Shown here in pieces: positions 35,630-45,660 of a DNA stretch of 64,000 nucleotides (within the stretch, counting starts at the first letter, position 1; each line of letters begins with the position of its first letter). Origin of the DNA: Providencia rettgeri (lineage in GTDB: Bacteria > Pseudomonadota > Gammaproteobacteria > Enterobacterales > Enterobacteriaceae); NCBI RefSeq assembly GCF_023205015.1, contig NZ_CP096258.1, forward strand, positions 4,402,001 to 4,466,000, given 5' to 3'. Both the position numbers and the translations under genes were made by a program. The notes under the pieces were generated by a model that had not been told where the DNA came from, did no database searches, and saw only the letters and a program-made list of their open reading frames with translations.

Positions 35630-37042
35630 ATGAAAACATTTCTTTGTGAAGATTTTTTACTCAATAACGAAATGGCTCGCCGTCTTTATCATGACTATGC
35701 TGCAACAATGCCAGTCTATGATTATCACTGCCATTTGAACCCTCGTGAAATAGCAGAAAACCGCCAATTTGATAATCTTGGGCAAATCTGGTTAGAAGGT
35801 GACCATTATAAATGGCGTGGAATGCGGTCTGCTGGGATCCCTGAATCTCTTATTACAGGCCGTGAAACGAGTGACTACGAAAAATATCAAGCTTGGGCAA
35901 AAGCGGTTCCTATGACGCTAGGTAACCCTTTGTACCATTGGACTCATCTAGAATTACGTCGCCCTTTTGGTATTACGGGTAAGCTCTTTTCCCCTGAGAC
36001 CTCTGAAGCCATTTGGCACGAAGCAAACGAAAAATTGGCTCACCCCGAATTTTCAGCTCGTGGGATTATGCAGCAAATGAACGTACACATGGTCGGTACA
36101 ACCGATGACCCAACAGATCCATTAGAATATCATCAAAAAATTGCACAAGATGATACTTTCAATATCGAAGTCCGTCCAAGTTGGCGTCCAGATAGAGCAT
36201 TTAAAATTGAGCTTGATGGTTTCGTCGATTACATGACGAAATTAGGGCAATCAGCGGATATTGAAATTAATCGTTTTAGTGATTTATTGTCAGCTTTAGG
36301 ATCACGCCTAAACCACTTTGATAAGCATGGCTGTGTGGCCTCTGACCATGGAATTGAAGTGCTACGCTACGCCCCGATCCCCGATGAAAGTGTGCTCGAT
36401 ACTATTTTACAAAATAGACTTCGTGGGCAACCTCTGGATGAGCAATCTATTGCTCAATTCTCTACTGCAGTCATTGTCTGGCTAGGTAAGCAATATGCTA
36501 AGCGAAACTGGGCTATGCAATTGCATATTGGTGCATTACGCAATAATAACACCCGGATGTTCAAACTGTTAGGTGCTGATAGCGGTTTCGATTCTATTGG
36601 TGATAGCCCTATAGCTTACCCACTTTCCCGTTTGTTAGATGAAATGGATAAGAGCAATGAGCTACCAAGAACCATTTTATATTGCTTAAACCCTCGTGAT
36701 AATGAGGTACTAGCAACTATGATTGGCAATTTCCAGGGTGGTGGCATAGCAGGGAAAGTTCAGTTTGGTTCTGGTTGGTGGTTTAATGACCAAAAAGACG
36801 GCATGGTGCGTCAACTTGAGCAACTTTCACAATTAGGCTTATTAAGCCAATTTGTTGGAATGTTAACCGATTCTCGTAGCTTCCTATCCTATACGCGTCA
36901 TGAATACTTCCGTCGCATACTATGTAATATGATTGGAACTTGGGCGGTTAATGGTGAAGTACCAAGTGATGAAAAAATGCTAGGAAATATGGTTCAAGAT
37001 ATCTGTTTTAATAATGCACTGAATTTTTTCACTTCAAAATAA
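35630..37042 (+). CDS. uxaC: glucuronate isomerase
   Basis: 470 residues from the ATG at 35630, equal to E. coli UxaC; a longer open frame from 35480 overlaps uxuB and is not real. It isomerises glucuronate to fructuronate and galacturonate to tagaturonate. The amidohydrolase-like metal motif is YDYHCHLNP near residue 30, with DDPTDPLEYH and the C-terminal LTDSRSFLSYTRHEYFRRILC. It starts 14 bases after uxuB, completing an operon from uronate to mannonate dehydration. uxaA/uxaB for galacturonate are not here. Confidence 0.93.
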   Translation: MKTFLCEDFLLNNEMARRLYHDYAATMPVYDYHCHLNPREIAENRQFDNLGQIWLEGDHYKWRGMRSAGIPESLITGRETSDYEKYQAWAKAVPMTLGNPLYHWTHLELRRPFGITGKLFSPETSEAIWHEANEKLAHPEFSARGIMQQMNVHMVGTTDDPTDPLEYHQKIAQDDTFNIEVRPSWRPDRAFKIELDGFVDYMTKLGQSADIEINRFSDLLSALGSRLNHFDKHGCVASDHGIEVLRYAPIPDESVLDTILQNRLRGQPLDEQSIAQFSTAVIVWLGKQYAKRNWAMQLHIGALRNNNTRMFKLLGADSGFDSIGDSPIAYPLSRLLDEMDKSNELPRTILYCLNPRDNEVLATMIGNFQGGGIAGKVQFGSGWWFNDQKDGMVRQLEQLSQLGLLSQFVGMLTDSRSFLSYTRHEYFRRILCNMIGTWAVNGEVPSDEKMLGNMVQDICFNNALNFFTSK

Positions 37043-37059
37043 TGACTGTCATTTTATGA

Positions 37060-37084
37060 GATAGGCGGTATTTTCCCGCCTATC
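37060..37084. terminator. hairpin between uxaC and yoaK
   Basis: GATAGGCGG and CCGCCTATC form a nine-base stem lying between convergent uxaC and yoaK. No T run follows directly, so its strength is uncertain. Confidence 0.55.
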
Positions 37085-37100
37085 ACTCATTGTTCAAAAA

Positions 37101-37814
37101 CTAGTTAGAATCTATTGGCACTCCTTTATTTTCTTTCGAAAATTGGTGGCCAAAGAAAAATATCAAACATAGTGGGATTAATGTGGCAAATAAAGCATAT
37201 TTCTTAACATAATCAGCCAATAACACCATCATGAAAGCCCCGCCAGCAAAACCCAATAGCGTCAGAAAGTAACAATAACTTTTATATAATGCACTTTTTC
37301 TTTCTTGACCTTTAAATGCAATAGACTCTGCCAATGAGCTAAAACCCAGTTGTACATTCAAAGTCACCGCAATATTGCCATATAGCATGCCATTAATCTT
37401 ATGAAACGCATTACCTTGCATTCCCGCAATAAAAGAAAGAGCCCAAACAGCATGAAACCCATTAGAGTGAACATTAAAGAAAAAAATATAAACAATGAGT
37501 AATAATAAAAGGACGATTTCCAGTGATAATAATGTAAATGTCCATGTTTTTTCATCGGTATTATAGCGGTAGCGGATCCATGCCAACAGCATTGCCCCCG
37601 CACCAAAGGAAATAATGGAAACAATATAAGGCATCACTGCGGTTAGGCCATGCTTAGCAAACTCATAACCTAACATAATAATATTGCCTGACTGAAAAGT
37701 AGCGAATGATTTAGTCGTAAAGAAGGCATATCCATCGAGCATTCCTGACGCAATAGCTAATAAAAATGCGATCGCAGGTAACTGCATAAAAGGAACTTTT
37801 GGAGAGGAAATCAT
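37101..37814 (-). CDS. yoaK: DUF1275 (YoaK-like) membrane protein
   Basis: 237 residues with about six hydrophobic segments. DUF1275 features are the N-terminal LAIASGMLDGYAFFTTKSFATFQSGNIIMLG and AGMQGNAFHKI, then GNIAVTLNVQLGFSSLAES. The family has no established function. Its ATG overlaps the TGA of a broken membrane gene upstream (37811-37814), implying the two were once a coupled operon. Confidence 0.8.
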   Translation of the reverse strand: MISSPKVPFMQLPAIAFLLAIASGMLDGYAFFTTKSFATFQSGNIIMLGYEFAKHGLTAVMPYIVSIISFGAGAMLLAWIRYRYNTDEKTWTFTLLSLEIVLLLLLIVYIFFFNVHSNGFHAVWALSFIAGMQGNAFHKINGMLYGNIAVTLNVQLGFSSLAESIAFKGQERKSALYKSYCYFLTLLGFAGGAFMMVLLADYVKKYALFATLIPLCLIFFFGHQFSKENKGVPIDSN

Positions 37815-38207
37815 AGTTTACTTACCTGTCTTGATGATTCTTTTTCTGACTGACTTAGTCGACTGATATATACCGTAAAAATAGGAAAAACCGTCATTGC
37901 CGCCCACTAAATGGCATCCCCATACGTTTTAACATCAACATTAAGACCCCGTTCGAAAATGTAGAAAATTAAGCTAATAAAATAAACCGTTGAAAAGAGT
38001 AAAATCATATAAGATAAAAAAATCACATGTAAAATAGATGCAGAACTAAAATTGAATATCAAAGTAAATTGACCGCTTGAGAAAGGGGTCATGATTGAAT
38101 GTTTCAATAGCAATACTCGCGATTAAAACCAACGAAGCAACACCCCTTAAAAAATGGAGTGTTTTAATCCGGGTTTCTTGGCTACCAAACTGTCGAAAAG
38201 TCAGCAT
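37811..38207 (-). pseudogene. broken small membrane-protein gene upstream of yoaK
   Basis: On the minus strand an ATG at 38207 opens MLTFRQFGSQETRIKTLHFL and a first hydrophobic segment. It loses frame near the CCCC of 38085-38110 and continues as FNFSSASILHVIFLSYMILL in another frame. That frame meets an in-frame TAG (37907-37909) where a Trp would fit (DAI-stop-WAAMTV), then runs on to a TGA that overlaps the yoaK start. Rejoined, it would be about 132 residues with three or four membrane helices. The segment around YGDAI-W-WAAMTV faintly resembles a channel pore helix, but I would not assign a family. Confidence 0.6.
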
Positions 38208-38302
38208 ATAAATAATCTAGTTATGGAAGTCATTAACCATAGCTCCTATTCACAGTAAGATCCCGTTGCTATATTTCTAATAACAACGGGATGATATGAA
38301 CA

Positions 38303-40036
38303 TTACTGCGTCAGTGGGGGGAACCAAATAGCTTGCTGACCACTCACCAACCGTTCTTGGTTAATCCAAGTAAAAGGAGCGGGTACCTGAGCTTGTAAAC
38401 GTACATCTTCAGCACCTCGTTGTGCTGTCAATGTTGGAGTCAGCACAACAGGCTCTGGCCCATAAATCGCGGCTGACGTAGAATCACGTTCGTTTCGTCC
38501 ACCACAAACCACCCATAACTGATTTAACGTAGCGATCGCATAAGGGGCAAAATCGGCACGCCCTGTTGGTGGCTCTTCAACCGAAAAAAGATGGCTATCA
38601 ATCTCCACTTTTAAATCACTCGGCATACCCGCTGGCGCAGCAAGAATATCAGCGCGTAACGTACTATATAAACCACCTAACTCAGGTACGTCTAATTCAT
38701 ATGCAGCTGCCAGCGCAATACGGCCAATTGGCGTTGCTGTCACACTCACAGAGCTACCCGCTGTTGCCCAGCCACTATCCCGCTCATTAAGATGTGTCAC
38801 ACGATAGCGCGCTAATATATCTCCTAACGGCCCTGCAAGTACTACCGTATGGAACAATCTATCCTTTTCAATTTCAGGGTAGCTTCCAACAATATACCCT
38901 TTCCCTTTTTGAGCGGCTTTACACAATGTTTGCTCGAAAACCCCACCCTGTTGTTCAGCATAAGACAAAACAATGTTGGGATCGTTGGTATAAGGTAGTG
39001 CGGAAAGCTCAGGAAGTACTAGGAGCTCATTTTCCCCCACTTGAATTGAGTCTAGTTTAGAAACCGATTTTTCCCACTGCGCTGCAATAAGTGTCGTTTG
39101 TGTTATTGTTGACGTAGCATTGATATCTGTTGGGCTGCGGTGAAAAGCGAGCGTTGGGAAATATAATTCAGGGCGACGCTTCGCCAGTAATGCATCGCGT
39201 TGTGTATCCGCTTCATCTAAATCAATTGTCGCACTGTATATACCATTTAGCCCGGGTTCTAGCTCTAACGGGCTAAGCACTGGAGATTGTGCCACTTTAT
39301 GCCCTGATGGCGCCCATACGCTCGAACCACCATTATAATAAAGCTGTCCTTTGGTAATTGGATTGGTTTCAATTCCACTACGTGTTGCACAAATTACCCA
39401 CACTCCATTGAAAGCACTCATATGCTGCACATGTGCAACGGTTGAATGATCGCCAAGCATTTCAGCAGGAGTCGCGTTCGGCATCATACGGTCAGAGACT
39501 GAATGCCAACCAATGATTTGTGCACCTTCCAATGCAGCTAACCGAACATATTGCCAGTAAGTATCATCATAACAAATCAATAAGGCGATACGGCCAATCG
39601 GTGTTTCAAAGGTTTTAACACCGGTATTACCCGGAGCAAACACTTTTTGGTCTTGGGAATTCAGGCCTATTTTACGATATTTACCAATAATGCCTTCTGG
39701 CCCCATCAAAACAGCGGAATTATAAGCTAGCCCTGTTTCGCTATCTCGTTCCGCGATACCGACACTCATATACATCCCTGTACGAGCCAATATAGGCAAT
39801 ACTGCCGCTGTCGTTTTTCCTGGGATGGTATCTAAATAAGGTGCTAATTCCGTAAAGTCTGAAAATAAATAACCACTCACTGCCGTTTCTGGAAATACAG
39901 CGTAATTTACCCCTTGAGCGGCCACTTTTTCTGTCGCTTCGACTAAACGTTGAATATTTCCATTTAGATCTCCCCATGCAGGAATAAAATCAACGGCTGC
40001 TACTTTACTGCTTTTTTTTATTTCAGCAATACTCAT
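38303..40036 (-). CDS. tandem nitrilase-superfamily protein, second domain inactive
   Basis: 577 residues from the ATG at 40036, which has AAGGA seven bases before it. Residues 10-300 form a complete carbon-nitrogen hydrolase with Glu50 (FPETA), Lys122 (GKYRKI) and Cys155 (LLICYDD), hydrolysing nitriles or amides in known relatives. Residues 310-560 form a second such domain. It keeps Glu343 (LPELS), but Lys is Val413 (ARYRVTHL) and Cys is Ala445 (IALAAAYEL), so it should be catalytically dead. It is next to, and codirectional with, the oxalate genes, so an oxalate-related amide is one possible substrate, which is inference. Confidence 0.85.
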   Translation of the reverse strand: MSIAEIKKSSKVAAVDFIPAWGDLNGNIQRLVEATEKVAAQGVNYAVFPETAVSGYLFSDFTELAPYLDTIPGKTTAAVLPILARTGMYMSVGIAERDSETGLAYNSAVLMGPEGIIGKYRKIGLNSQDQKVFAPGNTGVKTFETPIGRIALLICYDDTYWQYVRLAALEGAQIIGWHSVSDRMMPNATPAEMLGDHSTVAHVQHMSAFNGVWVICATRSGIETNPITKGQLYYNGGSSVWAPSGHKVAQSPVLSPLELEPGLNGIYSATIDLDEADTQRDALLAKRRPELYFPTLAFHRSPTDINATSTITQTTLIAAQWEKSVSKLDSIQVGENELLVLPELSALPYTNDPNIVLSYAEQQGGVFEQTLCKAAQKGKGYIVGSYPEIEKDRLFHTVVLAGPLGDILARYRVTHLNERDSGWATAGSSVSVTATPIGRIALAAAYELDVPELGGLYSTLRADILAAPAGMPSDLKVEIDSHLFSVEEPPTGRADFAPYAIATLNQLWVVCGGRNERDSTSAAIYGPEPVVLTPTLTAQRGAEDVRLQAQVPAPFTWINQERLVSGQQAIWFPPLTQ

Positions 40037-40260
40037 ACAATAATCCTTATTCAAAGAATTTATTAGTAAATAAATAATTTTTTGCTATTAATAAAAATAA
40101 ATATTAAATAGGAATGATATTTCTATAACTCCAAATAATTTAGGTAATAATAGCTTGAGTGTAGCGGCTATATTTAAATACATCGAGAACCTAAATATAG
40201 CTGCTAATATTAATTTTCCATTTTAGAAAGTCATATTAAGAGCGAATTTAATGTTATTAA

Positions 40261-41517
40261 TTAAATAACATTATTTTTTCTCATTTCCATAATTTGTTCA
40301 TCGCTATAACCAAGCTCTTTTAACACTTCGTTATTATGTTCCCCTAACAATGGAGCACTTTTAATTTCAGGCATAAAGGCTGAAAACTTCATTGGGCAGC
40401 CTACCGTTAAATATGTCCCTCGTTTTGGTTGTTGAACCTCGACAATCGAGCCGCTACGACGCAAAGAAGGGTCTTCCATAATTTCTTTCATACTTAATAC
40501 TGCAGAACACGGCACATCAAACTGATCAAAATAATCGGTTAGTGCATGTTTATCTTTGTCTTTAGCGATTTCTTCAATTGCATCCCATACATCTTGGATA
40601 TGGCTTGCGCGTGCCTGTGTAGTGGCAAAAGCAGGATCAGTTTTCCATTCTGGACGCCCAATGGCATCACAGGTATTTTCCCAATTATGGTCTTGATTAA
40701 TAAAGTAAATGTACGCATTTGGGTCAGTATCACTGCCTTTGCACTTAAGCATCGTTCCAGGTTGACCTCCCCCACTCGCATTTCCCCCACGGGGAACCGC
40801 ATCACCAAACGTGCCATTTGGGTATTGAGGGTATTCCTCTAAGAAACCGAGTTTTTCTAAACGTTGTTGATCACGCAATTTCACACGACATAAATTAAGC
40901 ACCGCATCTTGCATTGACATGGTCACACGTTGGCCTTTACCTGTTTTTTCTCGGTGTAACAGCGCCGTCAGTATGCCAATCAATAAATGCATACCCGTAT
41001 TACTATCACCTAATGCTGCAGCACTTACCGTTGGCGGGCCATCAGGAAAACCCGTTGTCGATGCTGAACCACCAGCAGATTGAGCAACATTTTCATAGGC
41101 TTTCACATTCGCATACGGCGAGTTCTCATTAAACCCTTTAATCGAACCAAAAATTAACCGTGGGTTAAGTTCTTGAATGTACTCCCACGTAAACCCCATA
41201 TGGTCGATAGCCCCCGGATGAAAATTTTCAACTAATACATCAGATTGACGTATTAGCTTCTCCATTACGGCTTTGCCCTCTGGGGTCTTAGTATTGAGCT
41301 CTAAAGAACGTTTATTACTATTTAACATCGTAAAATATAATGCATCGACATCAGGGATATCACGTAATTGATTACGCGTCACATCCCCAACCCCTGGTCG
41401 CTCTATTTTGATCACATCAGCGCCGAACCACGCAAGCATTTGTGTACAAGATGGGCCTGACTGGACTCCCGTAAAATCAAGAACGCGTATCCCATCAAGT
41501 GGTTTTGAAGAAGTCAT
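40261..41517 (-). CDS. second formyl-CoA:oxalate CoA-transferase paralog
   Basis: 418 residues of the class III CoA-transferase family, very similar along its length to the frc product at 44410. The catalytic Asp is in LGDSNTGMHLLIG near residue 170 and the Gly-rich loop GGNASGGGQPG near 260. In E. coli this slot of the oxalate cluster holds yfdE, a distant and shorter CoA-transferase; here it holds an Frc copy. Small differences cluster after the Gly loop (KGSDTD against KGWETD). It may use another acceptor or be a dose copy. Confidence 0.85.
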   Translation of the reverse strand: MTSSKPLDGIRVLDFTGVQSGPSCTQMLAWFGADVIKIERPGVGDVTRNQLRDIPDVDALYFTMLNSNKRSLELNTKTPEGKAVMEKLIRQSDVLVENFHPGAIDHMGFTWEYIQELNPRLIFGSIKGFNENSPYANVKAYENVAQSAGGSASTTGFPDGPPTVSAAALGDSNTGMHLLIGILTALLHREKTGKGQRVTMSMQDAVLNLCRVKLRDQQRLEKLGFLEEYPQYPNGTFGDAVPRGGNASGGGQPGTMLKCKGSDTDPNAYIYFINQDHNWENTCDAIGRPEWKTDPAFATTQARASHIQDVWDAIEEIAKDKDKHALTDYFDQFDVPCSAVLSMKEIMEDPSLRRSGSIVEVQQPKRGTYLTVGCPMKFSAFMPEIKSAPLLGEHNNEVLKELGYSDEQIMEMRKNNVI

Positions 41518-41592
41518 AATTCACCTTTTTACAAAACTGCCATGACGCAGTCTCTCACGCCATGGCAACTCATTTTGACCCATTTACTTTTT

Positions 41593-42549
41593 CTATGAAA
41601 CGAGCCGAGAGATGTAAATCCACGCTGGAGCCGCAATGATAAAACCAAGTACACTCACCGCCAGCGACGCTGTTCCTGTACGGGTATACAGATTAAAGCG
41701 GCTTGCTATAATGATCCCAGAGAAAGCAGGTGGTAACGCTCCGGCTAATACCATCATTTGCAGTTGCTCTGTTCCCATATTAAACATCATACCTGCGAGC
41801 AACATTAATCCTGGCATTAACACTAGCTTTAATAGCGTGTTATAGACAATCTCACCATCGAACTCGAATTTATTTGCGGCTAATGTCAGACCGGCAGCAA
41901 ATACCGCAACACCTGAGTTTGCTTTCGCAATTAAATCAAATGTCGGATCCCAAACGGTAGGAATTTTCACACCAACCAATACCAGTGCAGTCGCGAGTAC
42001 CGGAGCCCATACGACAGGTTCTTTAAAGGCTGAGATTAATGCATCCATACCGCCGCCGCCCTTTTTCCCTTCTGCATCAGATGGGTTCAGTAAGAACAAG
42101 CCAATCGGAATTGTAATGGCATTAACGATGATGGATATAATGGCAACAACTAACCCCGTTGAAACGGTTTCACCATAAATAGGGTCTAAAACCGCAAACC
42201 CTAAGAAACCAATTGTCGGAGAACCTGCAATTAATGCACATACCGCTGCTTCGCCACGACTATGTTTAAAAATATATTTACAGCTAAAGAAAGAGAAAAA
42301 GAAACAAACAAGTAAGACTACAAATGAAATAATCGTCAATTTAGCGTCTGCAAATATCATTTCTCGATTAGCGCGTGCGATAGAAACAAATAATGCAGCG
42401 GGTAATGCGTAATTTAATACCAACTTATTGAATGCTTTCGCTTGGTCACTGGTAAATACATTTCGTTTACCACTCACATAACCTAATACCATAATAATAA
42501 TGATAGGTAATAGGTCGCTCATAAAAATCTTATACATAAAATCAGCCAT
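41593..42549 (-). CDS. yfdV: AEC-family transporter YfdV
   Basis: About 318 residues with ten hydrophobic segments. It matches E. coli YfdV closely in several blocks: KLVLNYALPAALFVSI, FADAKLTIISF, ALIAGSPTIGFLGFAVLDPIYG and PPAFSGIIIASRFN. AEC transporters carry auxin, malonate or similar organic acids. Within frc-oxc-yfdV it presumably moves oxalate or formate, which is inferred from context. I take ATG 42549 as start because AGGTGGG precedes it; an upstream GTG is also open. Confidence 0.85.
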   Translation of the reverse strand: MADFMYKIFMSDLLPIIIIMVLGYVSGKRNVFTSDQAKAFNKLVLNYALPAALFVSIARANREMIFADAKLTIISFVVLLVCFFFSFFSCKYIFKHSRGEAAVCALIAGSPTIGFLGFAVLDPIYGETVSTGLVVAIISIIVNAITIPIGLFLLNPSDAEGKKGGGGMDALISAFKEPVVWAPVLATALVLVGVKIPTVWDPTFDLIAKANSGVAVFAAGLTLAANKFEFDGEIVYNTLLKLVLMPGLMLLAGMMFNMGTEQLQMMVLAGALPPAFSGIIIASRFNLYTRTGTASLAVSVLGFIIAAPAWIYISRLVS

Positions 42550-42641
42550 AAGACCCACCTATTTTTGGCAATAAGACCCCCTACGCCACTCATTAAAATG
42601 AGCCGCATAGGGTTATCTTTGTTAGTTAACGTTATGCTGCG

Positions 42642-44345
42642 TTAATTTTTGACGACAGACTTCGGATTTAAATTACCAATATGGCCACTTTCCGTTCCAA
42701 CTGCAGGGTCAATAACAACGTTTATCAAGGTTGGATGACCCGATGTTAAACCGGCCTTCAAAGCCTCCTGTACTTCTGCAGGGGTTGTTGCTTGATAGCC
42801 AATGCCACCAAAAGCCTCAATCATTTTGTCATAACGAGCACCGCCCATTAAAACAGTCGGAGAAGGGTCTTGGTCACCATGGAGATTTACACCATCACCA
42901 CGATAAATTCCGCCATTATTGAAAATCAAAATAGTGACAGGCAATTTGTAGCGACAAATCGTTTCAATTTCCATACCACTAAAACCGAACGCGCTATCGC
43001 CTTCAATCGCCACAACTGGCTTACCACTGGTTACAGCGGCACCGATTGCATAACCCATTCCAACGCCCATTACGCCCCACGTTCCACAATCTAAGCGCTT
43101 ACGTGGTTGGTACATATCAATAATATTTCTTCCATTATCCAGCGTGTTAGCGCCTTCATTAACGACATAAACGTCTTGGTGATCGACCAGCACATCGCGG
43201 ATAGCACGTAACGCATTGAAGTAGTTCATCGGGGAAGTGTCAGTGTTCAACTTCACTGCCATTTTCTCGACATTGATTTTCTTGTGTTCATCAATGCTGG
43301 TAATCCATTCCGTTGGGGACTTAACAGGGATTGATTTAAGTCCTGCCAATAATGATTCAATACTTGAATAAATATCGCCAACAACGGGAGCCGCTATTGG
43401 ACGGTTACTATCGATTTCAGAAGGTTCAATATCTAACTGAATGAATTGCGTTTCTGGTGACCAGTGCTTACCTTTACCATGATCAAGCAACCAATTAAGA
43501 CGTGCGCCCATTAATACCACAACATCTGCACTGGATAAGGCATATGAACGAGCTGATGCGGCTGATAGAGGATGGATATCAGGTAACAAACCTTTAGCCA
43601 TTGACATCGGTAAATAAGGGATACTGGTTGTTTCAATAAATTGGCGAATATTATCATCCGCTTGGGCATAAGCAGCGCCTTTGCCCAAAATAATTAATGG
43701 CCGCTTAGCCGATGCGAGCAACTTAAGGGCTTTATTTACTGAATCGGGTGATGGAATTTGTCTTGGTGCAGGGTCTTCAACGGTAAAAATGGTTTTATCC
43801 GCAGCGTCTTTATCCATCACAGCAGATAAAACTTCCGTTGTTAAGTCAAGATAAACCCCACCCGGACGGCCTGATACCGAAGCACGGATTGCTCGGGCGA
43901 GAGCAATACCAAGATCTTCAGGTTTATTTACACGGTAAGATGCTTTTACGAAAGGTTTTGCCGTGTTCATTTGGTCTAATTCTTCGTAATCACCTTGCTG
44001 CAAATCAATTATCGCTCTGTCGCTCGAACCACTGATTTGGATCATAGGAAAACCGTTGGTGGTTGCATTAGCAAGAGCAACCATACCATTCAAGAAACCC
44101 GGTGCCGATACCGTTAAACAGATACCCGGTTTTTGGGTAATAAACCCACTGATTGCAGCCGCGTTTCCCGCAGATTGCTCATGACGAAATCCAATATAGC
44201 GAATACCTTCAGCTTGTGCATGCCTTGCCATGTCAGTTACTGGAATTCCAACAACACCGTAGATTGTATCAATGCCATTTTTTTTGAGAGCATCGACAAT
44301 AATATGCATACCATCAGTCAGGTTTTGGGTTTGATCAGCAGACAT
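42642..44345 (-). CDS. oxc: oxalyl-CoA decarboxylase
   Basis: 567 residues, a thiamine diphosphate enzyme that converts oxalyl-CoA to formyl-CoA and CO2. Family motifs are YGVVGIPVTDMARHAQ, RHEQSAGNAAA with the catalytic Glu, and the cofactor motif GDSAFGFSGMEIETICRYK ending in NNGGIYRG. Frc supplies oxalyl-CoA and takes up formyl-CoA, so the pair turns oxalate into formate. In E. coli this system supports oxalate-induced acid tolerance. Confidence 0.94.
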   Translation of the reverse strand: MSADQTQNLTDGMHIIVDALKKNGIDTIYGVVGIPVTDMARHAQAEGIRYIGFRHEQSAGNAAAISGFITQKPGICLTVSAPGFLNGMVALANATTNGFPMIQISGSSDRAIIDLQQGDYEELDQMNTAKPFVKASYRVNKPEDLGIALARAIRASVSGRPGGVYLDLTTEVLSAVMDKDAADKTIFTVEDPAPRQIPSPDSVNKALKLLASAKRPLIILGKGAAYAQADDNIRQFIETTSIPYLPMSMAKGLLPDIHPLSAASARSYALSSADVVVLMGARLNWLLDHGKGKHWSPETQFIQLDIEPSEIDSNRPIAAPVVGDIYSSIESLLAGLKSIPVKSPTEWITSIDEHKKINVEKMAVKLNTDTSPMNYFNALRAIRDVLVDHQDVYVVNEGANTLDNGRNIIDMYQPRKRLDCGTWGVMGVGMGYAIGAAVTSGKPVVAIEGDSAFGFSGMEIETICRYKLPVTILIFNNGGIYRGDGVNLHGDQDPSPTVLMGGARYDKMIEAFGGIGYQATTPAEVQEALKAGLTSGHPTLINVVIDPAVGTESGHIGNLNPKSVVKN

Positions 44346-44409
44346 GTCTACCTCATAATTAACTGATTAAAAGATTAAAGGGAGTGATAAGTCACCCCCA
44401 ATTTTTAAA

Positions 44410-45660
44410 TTAGATCGCTTTGTTCGCACGCATAGTCGCAATTTCATCTGCGCTATAACCTAGTTCAGTTAGAACTTGCTCGGTGTGCTCACCCAACAAT
44501 GGTGCGCTTTTGATATCCGGTGTAAATGAAGAGAATTTCATCGGGCAACCTACCGTCAAGTAAGTTCCACGTTTTGGCTGCTCAACTTCAACAATACTTC
44601 CGCTCTTACGCAGAGATTGGTCTCGTGCGATTTCACGCATACTGAGTACAGGGGCACAAGGGACACCGTATTTACTCAAGTACTCGACCGCTTCATGTTT
44701 ATCTTTATCTGCTAAGAATTTTTCAATTTCAGCAAAAATATCAAAGATATGGGGCTGACGAGCCTTTGGGGTATTGTAAGCGGGGTCAGTTGCCCATTCA
44801 GGCTTACCAATCGCTACACAGGTTTGCTCCCAGTCCTGTTCTTGGATAGTAAAATAAATATAAGCATTTGGGTCTGTTTCCCAGCCTTTACATTTTAAGA
44901 TCCAACCTGGCTGGCCACCACCGCCAGCATTACCGCCACGAGGAACGGCATCACCAAATGTGCCATTTGGGTATTGTGGATATTCTTCAAGATAGCCAAT
45001 TTTCTCTAAACGTTGCTGGTCACGAAGTTTGACACGGCACAAGTTGAGTACAGCATCTTGCATCGACATAGTCACTCGCTGGCCTTTGCCAGTTTTCTCA
45101 CGATGTAATAGCGCTGCAAGTAAGCCAATCAGCAAGTGCATACCCGTATTGCTGTCACCTAGCGCAGCGGCACTCACTAATGGTGGGCCATCCCAAAACC
45201 CTGTGGTTGATGCGGCACCACCTGCGGCTTGGGCAACGTTTTCATAAGCTTTAACATCTGCATAAGGCGAGTCTTCATCAAAACCTTTGATGGAACCAAA
45301 AATCAAACGAGGATTTAATTCTTGAATGTGTTCCCACGTAAAACCCATATGGTCAATCGCACCAGGGTGGAAGTTCTCAACGAGGACATCGGCCTGCTTA
45401 ATCAGCCGCTCCATAACCTCTTTACCTTCAGGAGTCTTTGTATTCAATTCCACTGAACGCTTATTACTATTGAGCATCGTGAAATACAGCGCATCCACAT
45501 CAGGGATATCCCTTAATTGGTTACGCGTGACATCTCCAACTCCGGGGCGTTCAATCTTAATAACATCTGCGCCGAACCACGCTAACATTTGAGTACAAGA
45601 TGGTCCTGATTGTACACCGGTGAAATCCAGTACTTTAATACCTTGTAAAGGAAGATCCAT
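44410..45660 (-). CDS. frc: formyl-CoA:oxalate CoA-transferase
   Basis: 416 residues, the size of E. coli Frc. It moves CoA from formyl-CoA to oxalate, forming oxalyl-CoA and formate. The opening LQGIKVLDFTGVQSGPSCTQMLAWFGADVIKIERPGVGD, the catalytic Asp in LGDSNTG and the loop GGNAGGGGQPG are all present. It is the first gene of the oxalate operon, with 64 bases to oxc. The 650-bp upstream region (45661-46314) is extremely AT-rich and otherwise empty apart from the fdoI terminator. Confidence 0.93.
   Translation of the reverse strand: MDLPLQGIKVLDFTGVQSGPSCTQMLAWFGADVIKIERPGVGDVTRNQLRDIPDVDALYFTMLNSNKRSVELNTKTPEGKEVMERLIKQADVLVENFHPGAIDHMGFTWEHIQELNPRLIFGSIKGFDEDSPYADVKAYENVAQAAGGAASTTGFWDGPPLVSAAALGDSNTGMHLLIGLLAALLHREKTGKGQRVTMSMQDAVLNLCRVKLRDQQRLEKIGYLEEYPQYPNGTFGDAVPRGGNAGGGGQPGWILKCKGWETDPNAYIYFTIQEQDWEQTCVAIGKPEWATDPAYNTPKARQPHIFDIFAEIEKFLADKDKHEAVEYLSKYGVPCAPVLSMREIARDQSLRKSGSIVEVEQPKRGTYLTVGCPMKFSSFTPDIKSAPLLGEHTEQVLTELGYSADEIATMRANKAI

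Noticed and set aside
35480..35630. N-terminal extension of uxaC overlapping uxuB
   Set aside because: No family similarity; the ATG at 35630 gives the standard 470-residue protein.
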